Shown here in pieces: positions 7,185-16,158 of a stretch of 64,000 nt of DNA. Origin of the DNA: Myxococcales bacterium. Lineage in GTDB: Bacteria; Myxococcota; UBA727; VGSZ01. Below the pieces are notes generated by a model. The model was not told the origin of the DNA, ran no database searches, and saw only the letters and a list, made by a program, of their open reading frames with translations. The number at the start of each line of letters is the position of its first letter. Position 1 is the first letter of the stretch. The DNA is taken from NCBI GenBank assembly GCA_023248635.1, contig JAHFED010000006.1, positions 1-64,000 of the forward strand, read 5' to 3'. A program made the translations under genes and the position numbers.

Positions 7185-8759
7185 ATGGCCTACGCACCGA
7201 CGACGTTGACCCTCAGCAAGACCGTAAAGACGGGGCCGATCAAGAAGGTGCTGGTCGCCAACCGGGGCGAGATCGCGGTCCGGGTGATGCGCAGCTGCCG
7301 GGAGATGGGCATCCAATCCGTCGCCGTCTACTCCGACGTCGACCGCGATGCCTTGCACACCCGCTATGCCACCGAGGCCTACCACATCGGCAAAGCGGCG
7401 CCGCGCGAGAGCTACCTGAGCATGGAGAAGCTGCTCGACGTTGCCAAACGCTCCGGCGCCGACGCCATCCACCCGGGCTACGGCTTTTTGAGCGAGAACG
7501 CCGAGTTCGCCCAGCGCGTGATGGACGCGGGCCGCATCTTCATCGGGCCCCCGCCCCACGCCGTCGACGTCATGGGACCAAAGACCACCGCCCGCAAGCT
7601 GATGGAGGCCGCCGGCGTCCCGGTGGTTCCCGGCTTGACCGAGCCCGTCGCCGACGAAGCCAAGGCGCTGGAGTATTCGAAGTCCATCGGCTTTCCCGTG
7701 ATGTTGAAGGCGGCGGCCGGCGGCGGCGGCAAAGGCATGCGCAAGATCGACGGCGCGGCCGACTTCGCGTCGGCCTGGAGATCGGCGCGATCAGAAGCGA
7801 AGAATTCCTTCGGCGACGACGCTGTCTATATTGAGAAATTCCTCGAGAAACCGCGGCACATCGAGATCCAAGTCTTCGCCGACACCCACGGCAACGTCCA
7901 TTCCCTCTTCGAGCGTGAGTGCTCGGTGCAGCGCCGCCACCAGAAGCTGATCGAGGAAGCGCCGTCGCCGTTTGTGACCTCCGAGATGCGCCAGAAGATG
8001 GGAACGGTGGCCTGTGAAGCCGCCCGCGCCGTCGGCTACGTCGGCGCCGGCACCGTCGAAATGCTGGTCGATGCCCACCGCAATTTCTATTTCATGGAAA
8101 TGAACACCCGGCTGCAGGTCGAACATCCTGTGACCGAGATGATCACGGGCTTTGATCTTGTCGAAGCCCAAATCCGCGTGGCCCGCGGCGAGAAGCTTCC
8201 CTGGGGAGAGCAGCCCACCCACCCCCGCGGTTGGGCCATCGAAGCCCGCGTCTGCGCCGAAGACGCCAACGCCAACTTCGTGCCGGTGCCGGGACGCATC
8301 AACCACGTGCGATCGCCCGGTGGTCCCAACGTCCGCACCGACACCGGCGTGTATCCGGGCTTTGCCATCACCACCGACTACGACCCCATGATCGCCAAGG
8401 TCATCGCCTGGGGCCGTGATCGCCAGAGCGCCCGGCTGCGCCTCGACCGCGCCCTCGCCGAGCTCACCATCAAGGGGACGACGACGAACACCATGTTCTT
8501 GCGCCAGATGCTCGCCTACGAGGAGTTCGTGTCGGGCAACTACGACACCGGTGTGATCGAGCGCTTCCAGAAGGCGAACCCGCCCTGGATCACCGAGGAG
8601 CACAAGACCGTCGCCTTGTTGTCGGCAGCCTTCTTCAAATACGAAGAAGAGCTCGAGGCCTACACCCGCGTCGTCACCGGCAAAGGCACGGGCAAGACCG
8701 GCAAGCACGTGGGCGCGTGGAAGCGCGGCACGCCCCCCCGCACCATCAACCGGTGGTGA
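7185..8759 (+). CDS. Biotin carboxylase subunit of an acyl-CoA carboxylase
   Basis: This 524-residue protein catalyses ATP-dependent carboxylation of biotin on a carrier protein, the first half-reaction of acetyl- or propionyl-CoA carboxylase. Visible marks are KKVLVANRGEIAVRVMRSCR at the N-terminus, the Gly-rich ATP loop AAGGGGKGMR at about residue 178, ERECSVQRRHQKLIEEAPS, and EMNTRLQVEHPVTEMITG at about 304. There is no C-terminal biotinyl (AMKM) domain, so a separate carrier is needed, and none is adjacent. The family is usually 450-500 residues; the extra length is a C-terminal tail ending in basic residues. The assignment between AccC and PccA type is open. Confidence 0.93.
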   Translation: MAYAPTTLTLSKTVKTGPIKKVLVANRGEIAVRVMRSCREMGIQSVAVYSDVDRDALHTRYATEAYHIGKAAPRESYLSMEKLLDVAKRSGADAIHPGYGFLSENAEFAQRVMDAGRIFIGPPPHAVDVMGPKTTARKLMEAAGVPVVPGLTEPVADEAKALEYSKSIGFPVMLKAAAGGGGKGMRKIDGAADFASAWRSARSEAKNSFGDDAVYIEKFLEKPRHIEIQVFADTHGNVHSLFERECSVQRRHQKLIEEAPSPFVTSEMRQKMGTVACEAARAVGYVGAGTVEMLVDAHRNFYFMEMNTRLQVEHPVTEMITGFDLVEAQIRVARGEKLPWGEQPTHPRGWAIEARVCAEDANANFVPVPGRINHVRSPGGPNVRTDTGVYPGFAITTDYDPMIAKVIAWGRDRQSARLRLDRALAELTIKGTTTNTMFLRQMLAYEEFVSGNYDTGVIERFQKANPPWITEEHKTVALLSAAFFKYEEELEAYTRVVTGKGTGKTGKHVGAWKRGTPPRTINRW

Positions 8760-9694
8760 GCGTCGTCGTCGTCGTCGCCGCTTTCTTTGGCGTCGGCCTG
8801 CCCCTGAGCTTGGAGGCGACGCCGCCTGCGCCCCCGAGCTTCGAGCTGGTGCTCGCGGGGGGCACGGCGGCGTTTCCTGGCGTCGATCTCGCCCTCCTCG
8901 AACGCTCCGTCGGCGACGCGGCATCGTTGATCCTCCGCACCACCAACGCCGTCGTCGAAGAGTGCATGGCGGCTCCCATCGAGCTGCCCTCCCAGGTCGC
9001 TGTTTCCCAGCGCTTGTTGGCCATCGCCTTGGTCGAGGCGGCCCGCGGGCGCAGTGGGGCGAGCATGGCTTTGTCGACGAGCGCCGACCTTGCCGCCGCC
9101 GTCGCGCGCTGTCCGCCCCAGACCGCCGAGGGTGCCGCCGCCGCCAACACCATCGCCCTGCAGACGGTGGCGATGGCGAGCTACTTGCGCACCCGCGGCG
9201 GCGTCGATGCTGAGGACCTGCGGGGCGTGACCGGCGTGCTGCGTCCCCTCGTCGGCAGCGCCGTCGACGTCTTGTTGCTGCCCGCTGCCCGGCTGGGTCC
9301 CCTCGTCCAAGGCCCCACCGCGGTGCAATGTCGTCACCAAGGCGAGCTCACGGTGCTCTCGGAGCCCGAGGCTCGCGCCGTCGCTGCGCTCTTCCAGTCG
9401 GCAGTGCGCTCCGTCGTCGACCTCCCCGTGCTGCCGAGCTTTGGTCCCGCGGGCCCCCGGCTGCAGCTCGCGTTGCGGCAGCGGCCCACCGACGACTTCC
9501 TGCGCTCCTGCGGCTTCGTCGACGGCGACGCCTTGGTGTCGGTCAATGGGCGGTCGGTGTCGTCGCCAGACCAGCTGCTGCAGATCGACAAGATCATCGC
9601 CGCCGACCGCCGCGCCGTCGTCGTCGTCGTTCGCGGCGGCGCTCCGCAGACCGTGGTCGTCGACGAGGAGCATGATAGGACGGGGCCTCCGTGA
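8756..9694 (+). CDS. Exported protein with C-terminal PDZ-like domain
   Basis: The protein has about 312 residues. A hydrophobic N-terminus (VSVVVVVAAFFGVGLPLSLE) looks like a signal peptide or anchor. The C-terminal ~80 residues (LRSCGFVDGDALVSVNGRSV, then SSPDQLLQIDKII and AVVVVVRGG) match the PDZ fold seen in GspC/HtrA-type proteins. The middle is Ala-rich helical with a few cysteines and no family assignment. The start is probably one of two adjacent GTG codons at 8753/8756 that overlap the biotin carboxylase stop; an ATG at 8717 is also possible. Its own stop overlaps the kinase start (GTGA), so the three genes look co-transcribed. Confidence 0.7.
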   Translation: MSVVVVVAAFFGVGLPLSLEATPPAPPSFELVLAGGTAAFPGVDLALLERSVGDAASLILRTTNAVVEECMAAPIELPSQVAVSQRLLAIALVEAARGRSGASMALSTSADLAAAVARCPPQTAEGAAAANTIALQTVAMASYLRTRGGVDAEDLRGVTGVLRPLVGSAVDVLLLPAARLGPLVQGPTAVQCRHQGELTVLSEPEARAVAALFQSAVRSVVDLPVLPSFGPAGPRLQLALRQRPTDDFLRSCGFVDGDALVSVNGRSVSSPDQLLQIDKIIAADRRAVVVVVRGGAPQTVVVDEEHDRTGPP

Positions 9695-10692
9695 GCGAGT
9701 CTGACGCCGCCAGCGCCCCCAAGAAAGCCGACCAGCGCGTTGGTCCCTTCGTCTTGCTCGACGAGCTCAGTGTTCCCGGCAGTGCGCGCGTGTTTCGGGC
9801 CCGCTACCGGCCTCTCCCTGGCGACGCGCCCCTGGCCCTCGAAGAAGAAGACGTCGTCGTCATCAAGGTGCTGCGCGATCTCGCGGTGCGCGATCCCAAG
9901 CAGGTCAACGCGTTCACGCGCGAGGCCGAGCTGCTCTCCATGGTCGATCACCCTTGTGTGGTGCGAGGTCTCACCCGCGGGGTCACCGCCGGGCGCATCT
10001 GGATGGCCACCGAGTACGTCGAAGGCGAAGACCTCTCGATCCTCCTCGTGGCCGCGCGGGCCGAGCAATTGCGCTTGCGCCCCGAAGTTGCCCTCGTGGT
10101 CATGCTCGATCTGCTCGCGGGGCTCGCTGCCGCCCAGTCCATCGTCGATCCCCGCGGCCGACCCCTGGGCCTCATCCACCGAGACCTCAGCCCCAAGAAT
10201 GTGCTCTTGGATCTCAAGGGGCAGACCCGCCTGGTCGACTTCGGCGCCGCCTTGCTCTCGGTGCGCGAGGAGCCGGCCCAAGGCGAGATCATCGGCACCC
10301 CCGGCTACCTGGCCCCTGAGCAGGCCCGTGGGGAGCAGCTGACCCCCGGCGTCGACGTCTACGCCGCCGGCCTCTTGCTCTTCGAGATGCTGACAGGAGA
10401 ACGGGCCTTCGCCGTCCAGAACCTGCCCGACGCTCGCATTCTCGCGGCCCACGCCAACAATGAACGCGCGGCCTGGCCCGCCGGCGTCGACGTGCCCCTC
10501 GACGTCAAAGAGCTGGTCGATCAGGCCACCGGGGCGACGCCGGAGGATCGTCCCGCCGACGCCACCGCGCTCTACGCCCTCATCGAAGGCCTGCTCTCCG
10601 ATCCCGACGACGCCCGCGCCCGCCTCGCCCTGGTGGTGCGCGATCTGGTGCTGACCAACCCTGATCGAGCGCCGCCGCTCATGGTGCAGTGA
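9691..10692 (+). CDS. Eukaryote-like Ser/Thr protein kinase
   Basis: This is a 333-residue cytoplasmic Hanks-type kinase, started by a GTG that overlaps the previous stop. Catalytic elements are present: Lys59 in VVVIKVL, the catalytic loop HRDLSPKN from about residue 163, the metal-binding DFG at about 183 (VDFGAA), and GTPGYLAPEQA of the activation segment. The Gly-rich loop is degenerate (LSVPGSARVFRA has no GxGxxG). There is no transmembrane helix or sensor domain; the kinase domain is nearly the whole protein. This compact form is common in myxobacterial kinomes. Co-transcription with the PDZ-like protein suggests an envelope-related role, by inference. Confidence 0.9.
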   Translation: MSESDAASAPKKADQRVGPFVLLDELSVPGSARVFRARYRPLPGDAPLALEEEDVVVIKVLRDLAVRDPKQVNAFTREAELLSMVDHPCVVRGLTRGVTAGRIWMATEYVEGEDLSILLVAARAEQLRLRPEVALVVMLDLLAGLAAAQSIVDPRGRPLGLIHRDLSPKNVLLDLKGQTRLVDFGAALLSVREEPAQGEIIGTPGYLAPEQARGEQLTPGVDVYAAGLLLFEMLTGERAFAVQNLPDARILAAHANNERAAWPAGVDVPLDVKELVDQATGATPEDRPADATALYALIEGLLSDPDDARARLALVVRDLVLTNPDRAPPLMVQ

Positions 10693-10696
10693 GCGC

Positions 10697-12214
10697 TCAA
10701 CGCGGCAGGTGCGCGAGCGCCTCCCACAACTTTTTGGAGAACTCTTCCCGCGGGACGACGACGTCGGGTTGCACGCCTTCCATCTCGTTGTCGCCGTTGG
10801 CGCGCAGCTCCAGGAAGTCGGGGATCTCGATCTGCCACCCACTGTGCGGCAGCACCACCGGGACGCCGCCTTCGCTGTAGCCGCCGCCGGCCCCCGCTGT
10901 GTGTTCGCCGACGATAGAGGCGGCTCCAGCATCTTGGAGCAGCGCCGAGAAATGGGCCGCCGCCGAAGCGGTGCCTCCGTCGACGATGACGGCGAGACGG
11001 CCTTCCCAAAGCGCGGGCGGAGACAGCGCGCTCTGCTCTTCAGCGCTCGGCGGCACGACGGCGAACTCCTCGTCACAGCTCGACAAGGCGGTGGCGCCCA
11101 AGAGCGTGCAGCCCGGGTCGCGGCCCCGCCACACCGCCGCGCGATCGCAGCGTTCTGCGGCTTCGGCGATCAGCCGTCCCATGCGGTCGAGCTGCGCCGT
11201 CGACTCCTGGGATTCCGGCAAGGTTCGCGTGAGCCAGCGGCGTTGCCTTTCAAAGCGGTGCTCCCAATGCGGGTGCTTGATGAAGCGCTTCCGTGCACAG
11301 GGCAGCGTCGTCGGCGTCGTCATCTGGGCGACGGTGTCTGCCCAGGTGTGGCCACCGGCGTTGCCACAGACATCGACGACCAGCATGTCGACCTGCTCCT
11401 CGCGGAGCTGTTCGATGCGGACGGTCACGGCCGCCAAGATGGCCCTCTCCACGTCGACATAGCGCAGGTCGTGCTGGCAGCTCTCGTCGCAATCGCCCGT
11501 CGACCCGCTTTGCCAGGACTCCCAGGCCTGCATGCAGGCGGAGACGTATGATTCCCGCATGAAGTCGGGGATGCGAAGCAGGCCCAGTCGCAGCCCGCTC
11601 GACGTCACCACCACGGCGGTCGGGAAGTCCAGGGCAACACCGTCAGCGTCGAGGCGTCGCGCACCAGGAGGCAGAGAAAAGCGAAAGCTGCTGTCGCCAG
11701 CGTGAAACCCGAGCTCCGCACAGGCTTTGGCGGCCTTGCTGTCTTTGCGGATGAGCGATGGCGCATCCACCCGCCACCGTTCCAGGTCGGTGACGGGCTT
11801 GTGGGCGGCATCGACCTCGGCGTCCCGCCCCTCCAGCCAACGTCCCACCCCCTGAAAGAACCTGGGGCGGACAATGCGGAAGTGGTCGTCGCCAAAACTC
11901 TCGACGAAGGCTTTGATCGCGTCTTCGGCATCTCCGTCGATGCGTGCGTCGTTGATGGCTGCGCGGGTCTCGTCGTGCAGTTTCTTCAGATCGAGGTGCC
12001 GGTGTTCCTGAACCCACTCGAGGTTGGGGTACACAGCGCTGGTGTGGCGCACGAGCAAGTCGAAGTCGTCGAGCCAGGCCTGATGATCGACGTCCTCGAC
12101 GCTCAACTTGACGAAGAAAGCGCTGATAGCGAGGACCAAGGCGACGACGTGAGCCACGACGACGACGCCGACGAGGGCGACGAGGGCCGCGACGATACGG
12201 CGCAGCGCTCTCAT
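10697..12214 (-). CDS. S41-family (C-terminal-processing-like) peptidase, membrane-anchored
   Basis: This 505-residue protein starts MRALRRIVAALVALVGVVVV, a basic N-terminus followed by a long hydrophobic anchor. The C-terminal half carries S41 peptidase features. There is a beta-sheet segment VDMLVVDVCGNAGGHTWADT, then VIVDGGTASAAAHFSALLQD with the expected nucleophile Ser at about residue 416, and EHTAGAGGGYSEGG. No PDZ domain is obvious. It probably degrades or processes exported proteins or peptides. The ATG overlaps the stop of coaBC (ATGA), which couples its translation to coenzyme A synthesis for no evident functional reason. The catalytic Lys was not assigned with confidence. Confidence 0.82.
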   Translation of the reverse strand: MRALRRIVAALVALVGVVVVAHVVALVLAISAFFVKLSVEDVDHQAWLDDFDLLVRHTSAVYPNLEWVQEHRHLDLKKLHDETRAAINDARIDGDAEDAIKAFVESFGDDHFRIVRPRFFQGVGRWLEGRDAEVDAAHKPVTDLERWRVDAPSLIRKDSKAAKACAELGFHAGDSSFRFSLPPGARRLDADGVALDFPTAVVVTSSGLRLGLLRIPDFMRESYVSACMQAWESWQSGSTGDCDESCQHDLRYVDVERAILAAVTVRIEQLREEQVDMLVVDVCGNAGGHTWADTVAQMTTPTTLPCARKRFIKHPHWEHRFERQRRWLTRTLPESQESTAQLDRMGRLIAEAAERCDRAAVWRGRDPGCTLLGATALSSCDEEFAVVPPSAEEQSALSPPALWEGRLAVIVDGGTASAAAHFSALLQDAGAASIVGEHTAGAGGGYSEGGVPVVLPHSGWQIEIPDFLELRANGDNEMEGVQPDVVVPREEFSKKLWEALAHLPR

Positions 12215-13416
12215 GGCAGCAGGGTGCGCAGTTCGTCGACGATTGCGACGGCGGCTTCTTCTTTGGACAGCTGGGGCAACCACATCGAGGCACCGCGCAG
12301 GGGATCGCGGGCCAGAAACACCCGATTGGTGTCGACGTCGAAGCCCGATCCGGCGGCGCTGACGTCGTTGCCGATCACCAGCGCGCATCCCTTGCGTTCG
12401 CGCTTGTCGTGCGCGCGCCTCTCGACGTCTTCGGTCTCGGCGGCGAAGCCCACCAGGACGAGTGAGCGCTGAGATTGGCCCAAAGTGAAGAGGATGTCCG
12501 TCGTCGGGACCAGCTCGACCACCGGCGGTCCACTGCTCTTCTTGATCTTCTGAGGAGCGACGGTGCGGGGCGTGAAGTCGGCGACGGCGGCGGCCAGGAT
12601 CGCGATGTCGACGTCGGCGGCGCCGGCGAAGACGGCCTCGGCCATCTCTTGGGCCGAGCGCACCGGGATGCCGCGAAGACCCGGGGTGTTGGGCAGGGGC
12701 ACCTTGAGCGGACCGTGAACGACGTCGACGAGGGCCCCGCGCAGGGCGAGCTCGCGCGCCACCATCACGCCCATCTTTCCCGAGGAGCGGTTGGTGAGGC
12801 TGCGCACCGGATCGAGGTCTTCGACGGTGGGACCCGCGGTGACCAGCACGCGCTTGCCGTTGAAGTCCTTGGGAGAGAGGGCAGCGACCACGGCTTCGAC
12901 GACGTCGTCGACTTCGGCCAGACGTCCTTGGCCGGTGCGGCCTGAGGCCAGGGGCCCAACGACGGGACCGATGAACACCGCCCCCCGCGCGCGCAGGGTG
13001 GCGACGTTGGTTTGGGTGGCTGGGTGTTCCCACATCTGGGTTTCCATCGCCGGCGCGATGATGAGCGGGCCCCGAAAGCTCAGCAGCAGCGAGAGAATGG
13101 CTTCGTCGGCGAAGCCCGCAGCCATCTTGGCGAGGACATCGGCCGAGGCCGGGCAGACGACGACGACGCCGGCCTGGTAGGCCTCTTCCACATGGGGAAT
13201 GCGGCCCTGGTCGACATCGAGCGAGGTGAGCAAACAGGGGCGCCCGCTCAAAGCTTCGAACAAGAGGGGCGTGACGAACGCCTGCGCATTTTTCGTCGGC
13301 GCGACGCGCACCAAGGCTCCCTGGGCGCGCAGGCCCCGCACCACATCGCAGGCCCGGTAGGCAGCGATGGAGCCGGCGACGCCGACGACGACGTGCATTC
13401 CTTGGAGGCGTTGCAT
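12211..13416 (-). CDS. coaBC: Phosphopantothenoylcysteine decarboxylase / phosphopantothenate-cysteine ligase
   Basis: This 401-residue bifunctional flavoprotein carries out two steps of coenzyme A synthesis. It joins cysteine to phosphopantothenate (CoaB) and decarboxylates the product (CoaC). The N-terminal CoaC half shows GVAGSIAAYRACDVVRGL, IPHVEEA with the expected active His, and APAMETQMWEHPATQTN; the usual PAMN is PAME here. The CoaB half shows VLVTAGPTVEDLDPVRSLTN, SSGKMG, AAAVADF and the Lys motif KIKK. The length is typical. The PAMN to PAME change touches a conserved catalytic-loop residue and is worth checking. Confidence 0.94.
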   Translation of the reverse strand: MQRLQGMHVVVGVAGSIAAYRACDVVRGLRAQGALVRVAPTKNAQAFVTPLLFEALSGRPCLLTSLDVDQGRIPHVEEAYQAGVVVVCPASADVLAKMAAGFADEAILSLLLSFRGPLIIAPAMETQMWEHPATQTNVATLRARGAVFIGPVVGPLASGRTGQGRLAEVDDVVEAVVAALSPKDFNGKRVLVTAGPTVEDLDPVRSLTNRSSGKMGVMVARELALRGALVDVVHGPLKVPLPNTPGLRGIPVRSAQEMAEAVFAGAADVDIAILAAAVADFTPRTVAPQKIKKSSGPPVVELVPTTDILFTLGQSQRSLVLVGFAAETEDVERRAHDKRERKGCALVIGNDVSAAGSGFDVDTNRVFLARDPLRGASMWLPQLSKEEAAVAIVDELRTLLP

Positions 13417-13446
13417 CGCCGCACCCTAGCGCCACCATGCCGGCGC

Positions 13447-14229
13447 ATGAACCCCAAAACCGGCCGGCGTTTCGGCACCGAGCTGTCCGTCGACGACGTT
13501 GGAGCCTGCCTGCACCGCCTGTTCATCGGCGATGAGGCCGCAGCCTTGCGCAAGGAAGACCTGCAAAAGGCGGTCGAGCTGCAGTCGCTCTTGGTTCAGA
13601 TCAGCCGCTTGATGATCAAGAAGGCAGGGACCTTCGTCGACGCCTGCGCCGGCAAGAGCGCGCTGGGCCTGGTGGCGGCGGCGATGGTGCTGCCCACGAC
13701 CTGGCGCGTGGTGATCATTGAACGCGATCCCGCTCGAGCGGCCCAAGCCCGACGCGCCGCCGAACAGGTCGGACACGAGGTCGTCGTCGTCGAGGGCGAT
13801 GTGCAGACGACGCCCCTCCCCCAAGACGCGCATCTCGTCGCCGCCCTCCACGCCTGTGGTGCGGCCTCCGACGCCGTCATCGAAGCCGCCGCCCGCGCCT
13901 CGGCCCGCCATCTCTTGCTCGTGCCCTGCTGCTACGGCGCGCACCCAGCGAAGAGCGAAGGGGCAGAGATTGCCGGGCAAAAGGCGAGCGAGCGCTTCGT
14001 CGAGCTGCTCCCGCGCCAAGGCCTGGTCGGACGTCGCTTCGCCCAAGCCTTGATCGATGCCGAACGCACCCTCAGGCTCGAAGAGCTCGGCTACGACGTC
14101 GACGTCGTCGAATTCGTCGGCCCCACGGTCACCCCGCACAACCTCTTGTGGCGCGCGCGCCGCAGCGGCGAACCCAGCCGCAGGGCCGAAGCCGCGCAGC
14201 GACGACAGCGGTTGTTGGGATCCAGCTGA
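13447..14229 (+). CDS. SAM-dependent methyltransferase-like protein (METTL25 / Methyltransf_32 type)
   Basis: This 260-residue protein has a Rossmann methyltransferase core. The SAM motif is FVDACAGKSALGLVAAAM, followed by IIERDPARAAQARRAAEQ (acidic motif 2). Then comes LVAALHACGAASDAVIEAAA, and LLLVPCCYGAHPAKSEG. The HACG and PCCYG elements are those I associate with the Methyltransf_32 family, whose characterised relatives include RNA or protein methyltransferases. The substrate is unknown. It lies between coaBC (divergent, 30-bp gap) and a convergent response regulator (12-bp gap). There is no signal peptide. Confidence 0.75.
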   Translation: MNPKTGRRFGTELSVDDVGACLHRLFIGDEAAALRKEDLQKAVELQSLLVQISRLMIKKAGTFVDACAGKSALGLVAAAMVLPTTWRVVIIERDPARAAQARRAAEQVGHEVVVVEGDVQTTPLPQDAHLVAALHACGAASDAVIEAAARASARHLLLVPCCYGAHPAKSEGAEIAGQKASERFVELLPRQGLVGRRFAQALIDAERTLRLEELGYDVDVVEFVGPTVTPHNLLWRARRSGEPSRRAEAAQRRQRLLGSS

Positions 14230-14241
14230 CGACGACGTCTC

Positions 14242-16074
14242 TCAGCGGTTGAGTCGAGAGCGAGCGGCTTCGATCGCGCGCTCGACATGTTTGCGGTAGT
14301 CGCGGGGCAGGTTGTTGAACAAGAGTTCGGTGGTGTGCGCGGAGGCGTGCTTCTCGACCATCTCGAGGTAGCTCTGCACGCGCTCGACGGTGCGGTCCAT
14401 CAGGGCTTCATCGTTGCGGCCCACCACGAGCCGGGCGGCGCCGTCGACGTCGAAGTCCTGTTTTTCGCTGCCGGTCAGGCTGTGGGCCAAGGCTTTGAAG
14501 CAGAGGCCGCGCAGGTGGTTGGTCAGGGTGCGCGACTTCGACGACAGACCGAGCTCGCGTTCGGCTTCGGCGATGCGGAAGCGGTGTTTGCGCAAGGCCC
14601 GCAGCTCTTGCATCTCGACTTCGTTCCAAAAGCCGTTGCCGTCGTCGTCGGTGCCGGGGGGCAGGGGCTTGGGGGGCGTGGAGGTGCTCGGGGCTTCGGT
14701 GGCCACCGGAACATCGAGGGCGACGCGGCTGGGATCGGCGCCGTGTTCCCAGGCTTCGGGCAGGTGCTCGAGGGCAAGCACGGTGTCGAGCTCGAAGGCC
14801 GCGCGGCGGGCCAGCTCGCGCACGAGGTTGCGCAGCTCGCGGATGTTGCCGGGATAGTCCCGCTCGACGAGATGGCGGGCCAGCGAGGGCGCGAAGGTGG
14901 CGTTTTGCAGATCGAAGTCGGCCTTGCACTCGTCGAGGAAGTGCTCGGCCAGCACCACGATGTCTTCGCGCCTCTCGCCCAGGCCGGGCACCTTGATCTG
15001 GCTCTGGGCCAGGCGCTGGTAGAGGTCGAAAGGAAAGCGGCCCGCGGTGGCTTCGGCTTTGAGGTCGACGTTGGTGGCAAAGATGAATTTCACATCGACG
15101 ATCTTGGGATTGCCCTTGCCCACCGCGGGGTGAAAGGGCCGCCCCTCGATGGGCAGCAAGAGCATCGCTTGGGCGTCCAAGGGCAAGCGGTGAATCTCGT
15201 CGAAAAAGAGGGTGCCGCCGTCGACGTCTTCGAGCAGTCCCGGCTGTCCATCTTTGCTGACGTTTTGCAGCCCCGAGCCCTTGCCGAAACCAAAGAGCTT
15301 GCCGGCGGTGATCGCTTGATCGGCGGAAGCCAGCTCGGCGCAGTTCACCACGCGAAAGGTCTTGTCGGCGCGCGGTCCGAGGCGAAAGAGCGCTTCGGCG
15401 ACGCCGGTCTTGCCGGTGCCGGTCTCGCCGACGATGAGCACCGGATCTTTGCCGGGCGCGCGCACCAACACCTCACGCAACAACGAGAGCGTGCGCTGCG
15501 ATCCGCCCACGATCTGGTCCCGGCGAATCACGGCCAACGAGGGAAAGCGCTGCTCCCACACCGCCACCTTGGCGTAGAGATCGGGCAGCGGCGTCGACGG
15601 CAACGGCGGCTGCGATCCCGGTGCGGGTGCTTCGGGCAAGAGGCGGCGCACTTTGCGCGTCACCAGCGCACGCCGGGCCTGCACCTGCACGCGCGCCAGC
15701 AGCTCCTCGAGGTCAAAAGGCTTGGTCAGGTAGTCGTCGGCGCCGACGCGGAAGCCCTCGAGGCGATCGGCAGGATCGTCCTTCGCCGTCAGAAACAGGA
15801 GCGGTAGCTCGCGCGTCTTTTCATCGCTGCGCAAGGTCCGGGCGAGAGCGATGCCATCGAGCACGGGCATCATGACGTCGGAGACGACGACGTCGATGGG
15901 CTCGCCTTTGGCGTTTTCTTGCCGCAGGCTCGCCAGGGCATCGAGGGCTTCTTTGCCGTTGCCGACGTCGGTGACGGCATAGCCATGGCGCTTGAGGTTG
16001 TAGCGCAGCGTGTTTCTGAGGTCGGGCTCGTCCTCGACGAGCAGCACGTGCACAGGACGCTCGATCTCGCTCAT
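14242..16074 (-). CDS. Response regulator with sigma-54-type AAA+ domain lacking GAFTGA
   Basis: This 610-residue protein has three parts. A receiver domain (about 8-130) contains VLLVEDEPD, the phospho-acceptor in VVVSDVMMP and FLTAKDD. A central AAA+ domain has Walker A GETGTGKT, Walker [10 protein letters not shown] and [13 protein letters not shown]. The C-terminal region includes a Fis-like helix-turn-helix ([20 protein letters not shown]). Where enhancer-binding proteins carry the sigma-54-contacting GAFTGA loop, it reads [16 protein letters not shown], so the contact motif is lost. It may therefore control transcription or another process independently of sigma-54. The ATG at 16074 is the only start that keeps the receiver intact. 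Confidence 0.88.
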   Translation of the reverse strand: MSEIERPVHVLLVEDEPDLRNTLRYNLKRHGYAVTDVGNGKEALDALASLRQENAKGEPIDVVVSDVMMPVLDGIALARTLRSDEKTRELPLLFLTAKDDPADRLEGFRVGADDYLTKPFDLEELLARVQVQARRALVTRKVRRLLPEAPAPGSQPPLPSTPLPDLYAKVAVWEQRFPSLAVIRRDQIVGGSQRTLSLLREVLVRAPGKDPVLIVGETGTGKTGVAEALFRLGPRADKTFRVVNCAELASADQAITAGKLFGFGKGSGLQNVSKDGQPGLLEDVDGGTLFFDEIHRLPLDAQAMLLLPIEGRPFHPAVGKGNPKIVDVKFIFATNVDLKAEATAGRFPFDLYQRLAQSQIKVPGLGERREDIVVLAEHFLDECKADFDLQNATFAPSLARHLVERDYPGNIRELRNLVRELARRAAFELDTVLALEHLPEAWEHGADPSRVALDVPVATEAPSTSTPPKPLPPGTDDDGNGFWNEVEMQELRALRKHRFRIAEAERELGLSSKSRTLTNHLRGLCFKALAHSLTGSEKQDFDVDGAARLVVGRNDEALMDRTVERVQSYLEMVEKHASAHTTELLFNNLPRDYRKHVERAIEAARSRLNR

Positions 16075-16158
16075 GGGCGCAGGAAACCACGTCGTCGCCT
16101 CCGACGGAAGGGCACCTGCTGGCCTGGCCTTTCCCCCTGCGCTAGAGCTGCGATCAAG

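Noticed and set aside
10697-13438. A single 913-residue fusion of a basic N-terminus with the S41 peptidase
   Set aside because: The first ~400 residues are Arg-rich out-of-frame reading of coaBC; the true peptidase begins at 12214 with a membrane anchor.
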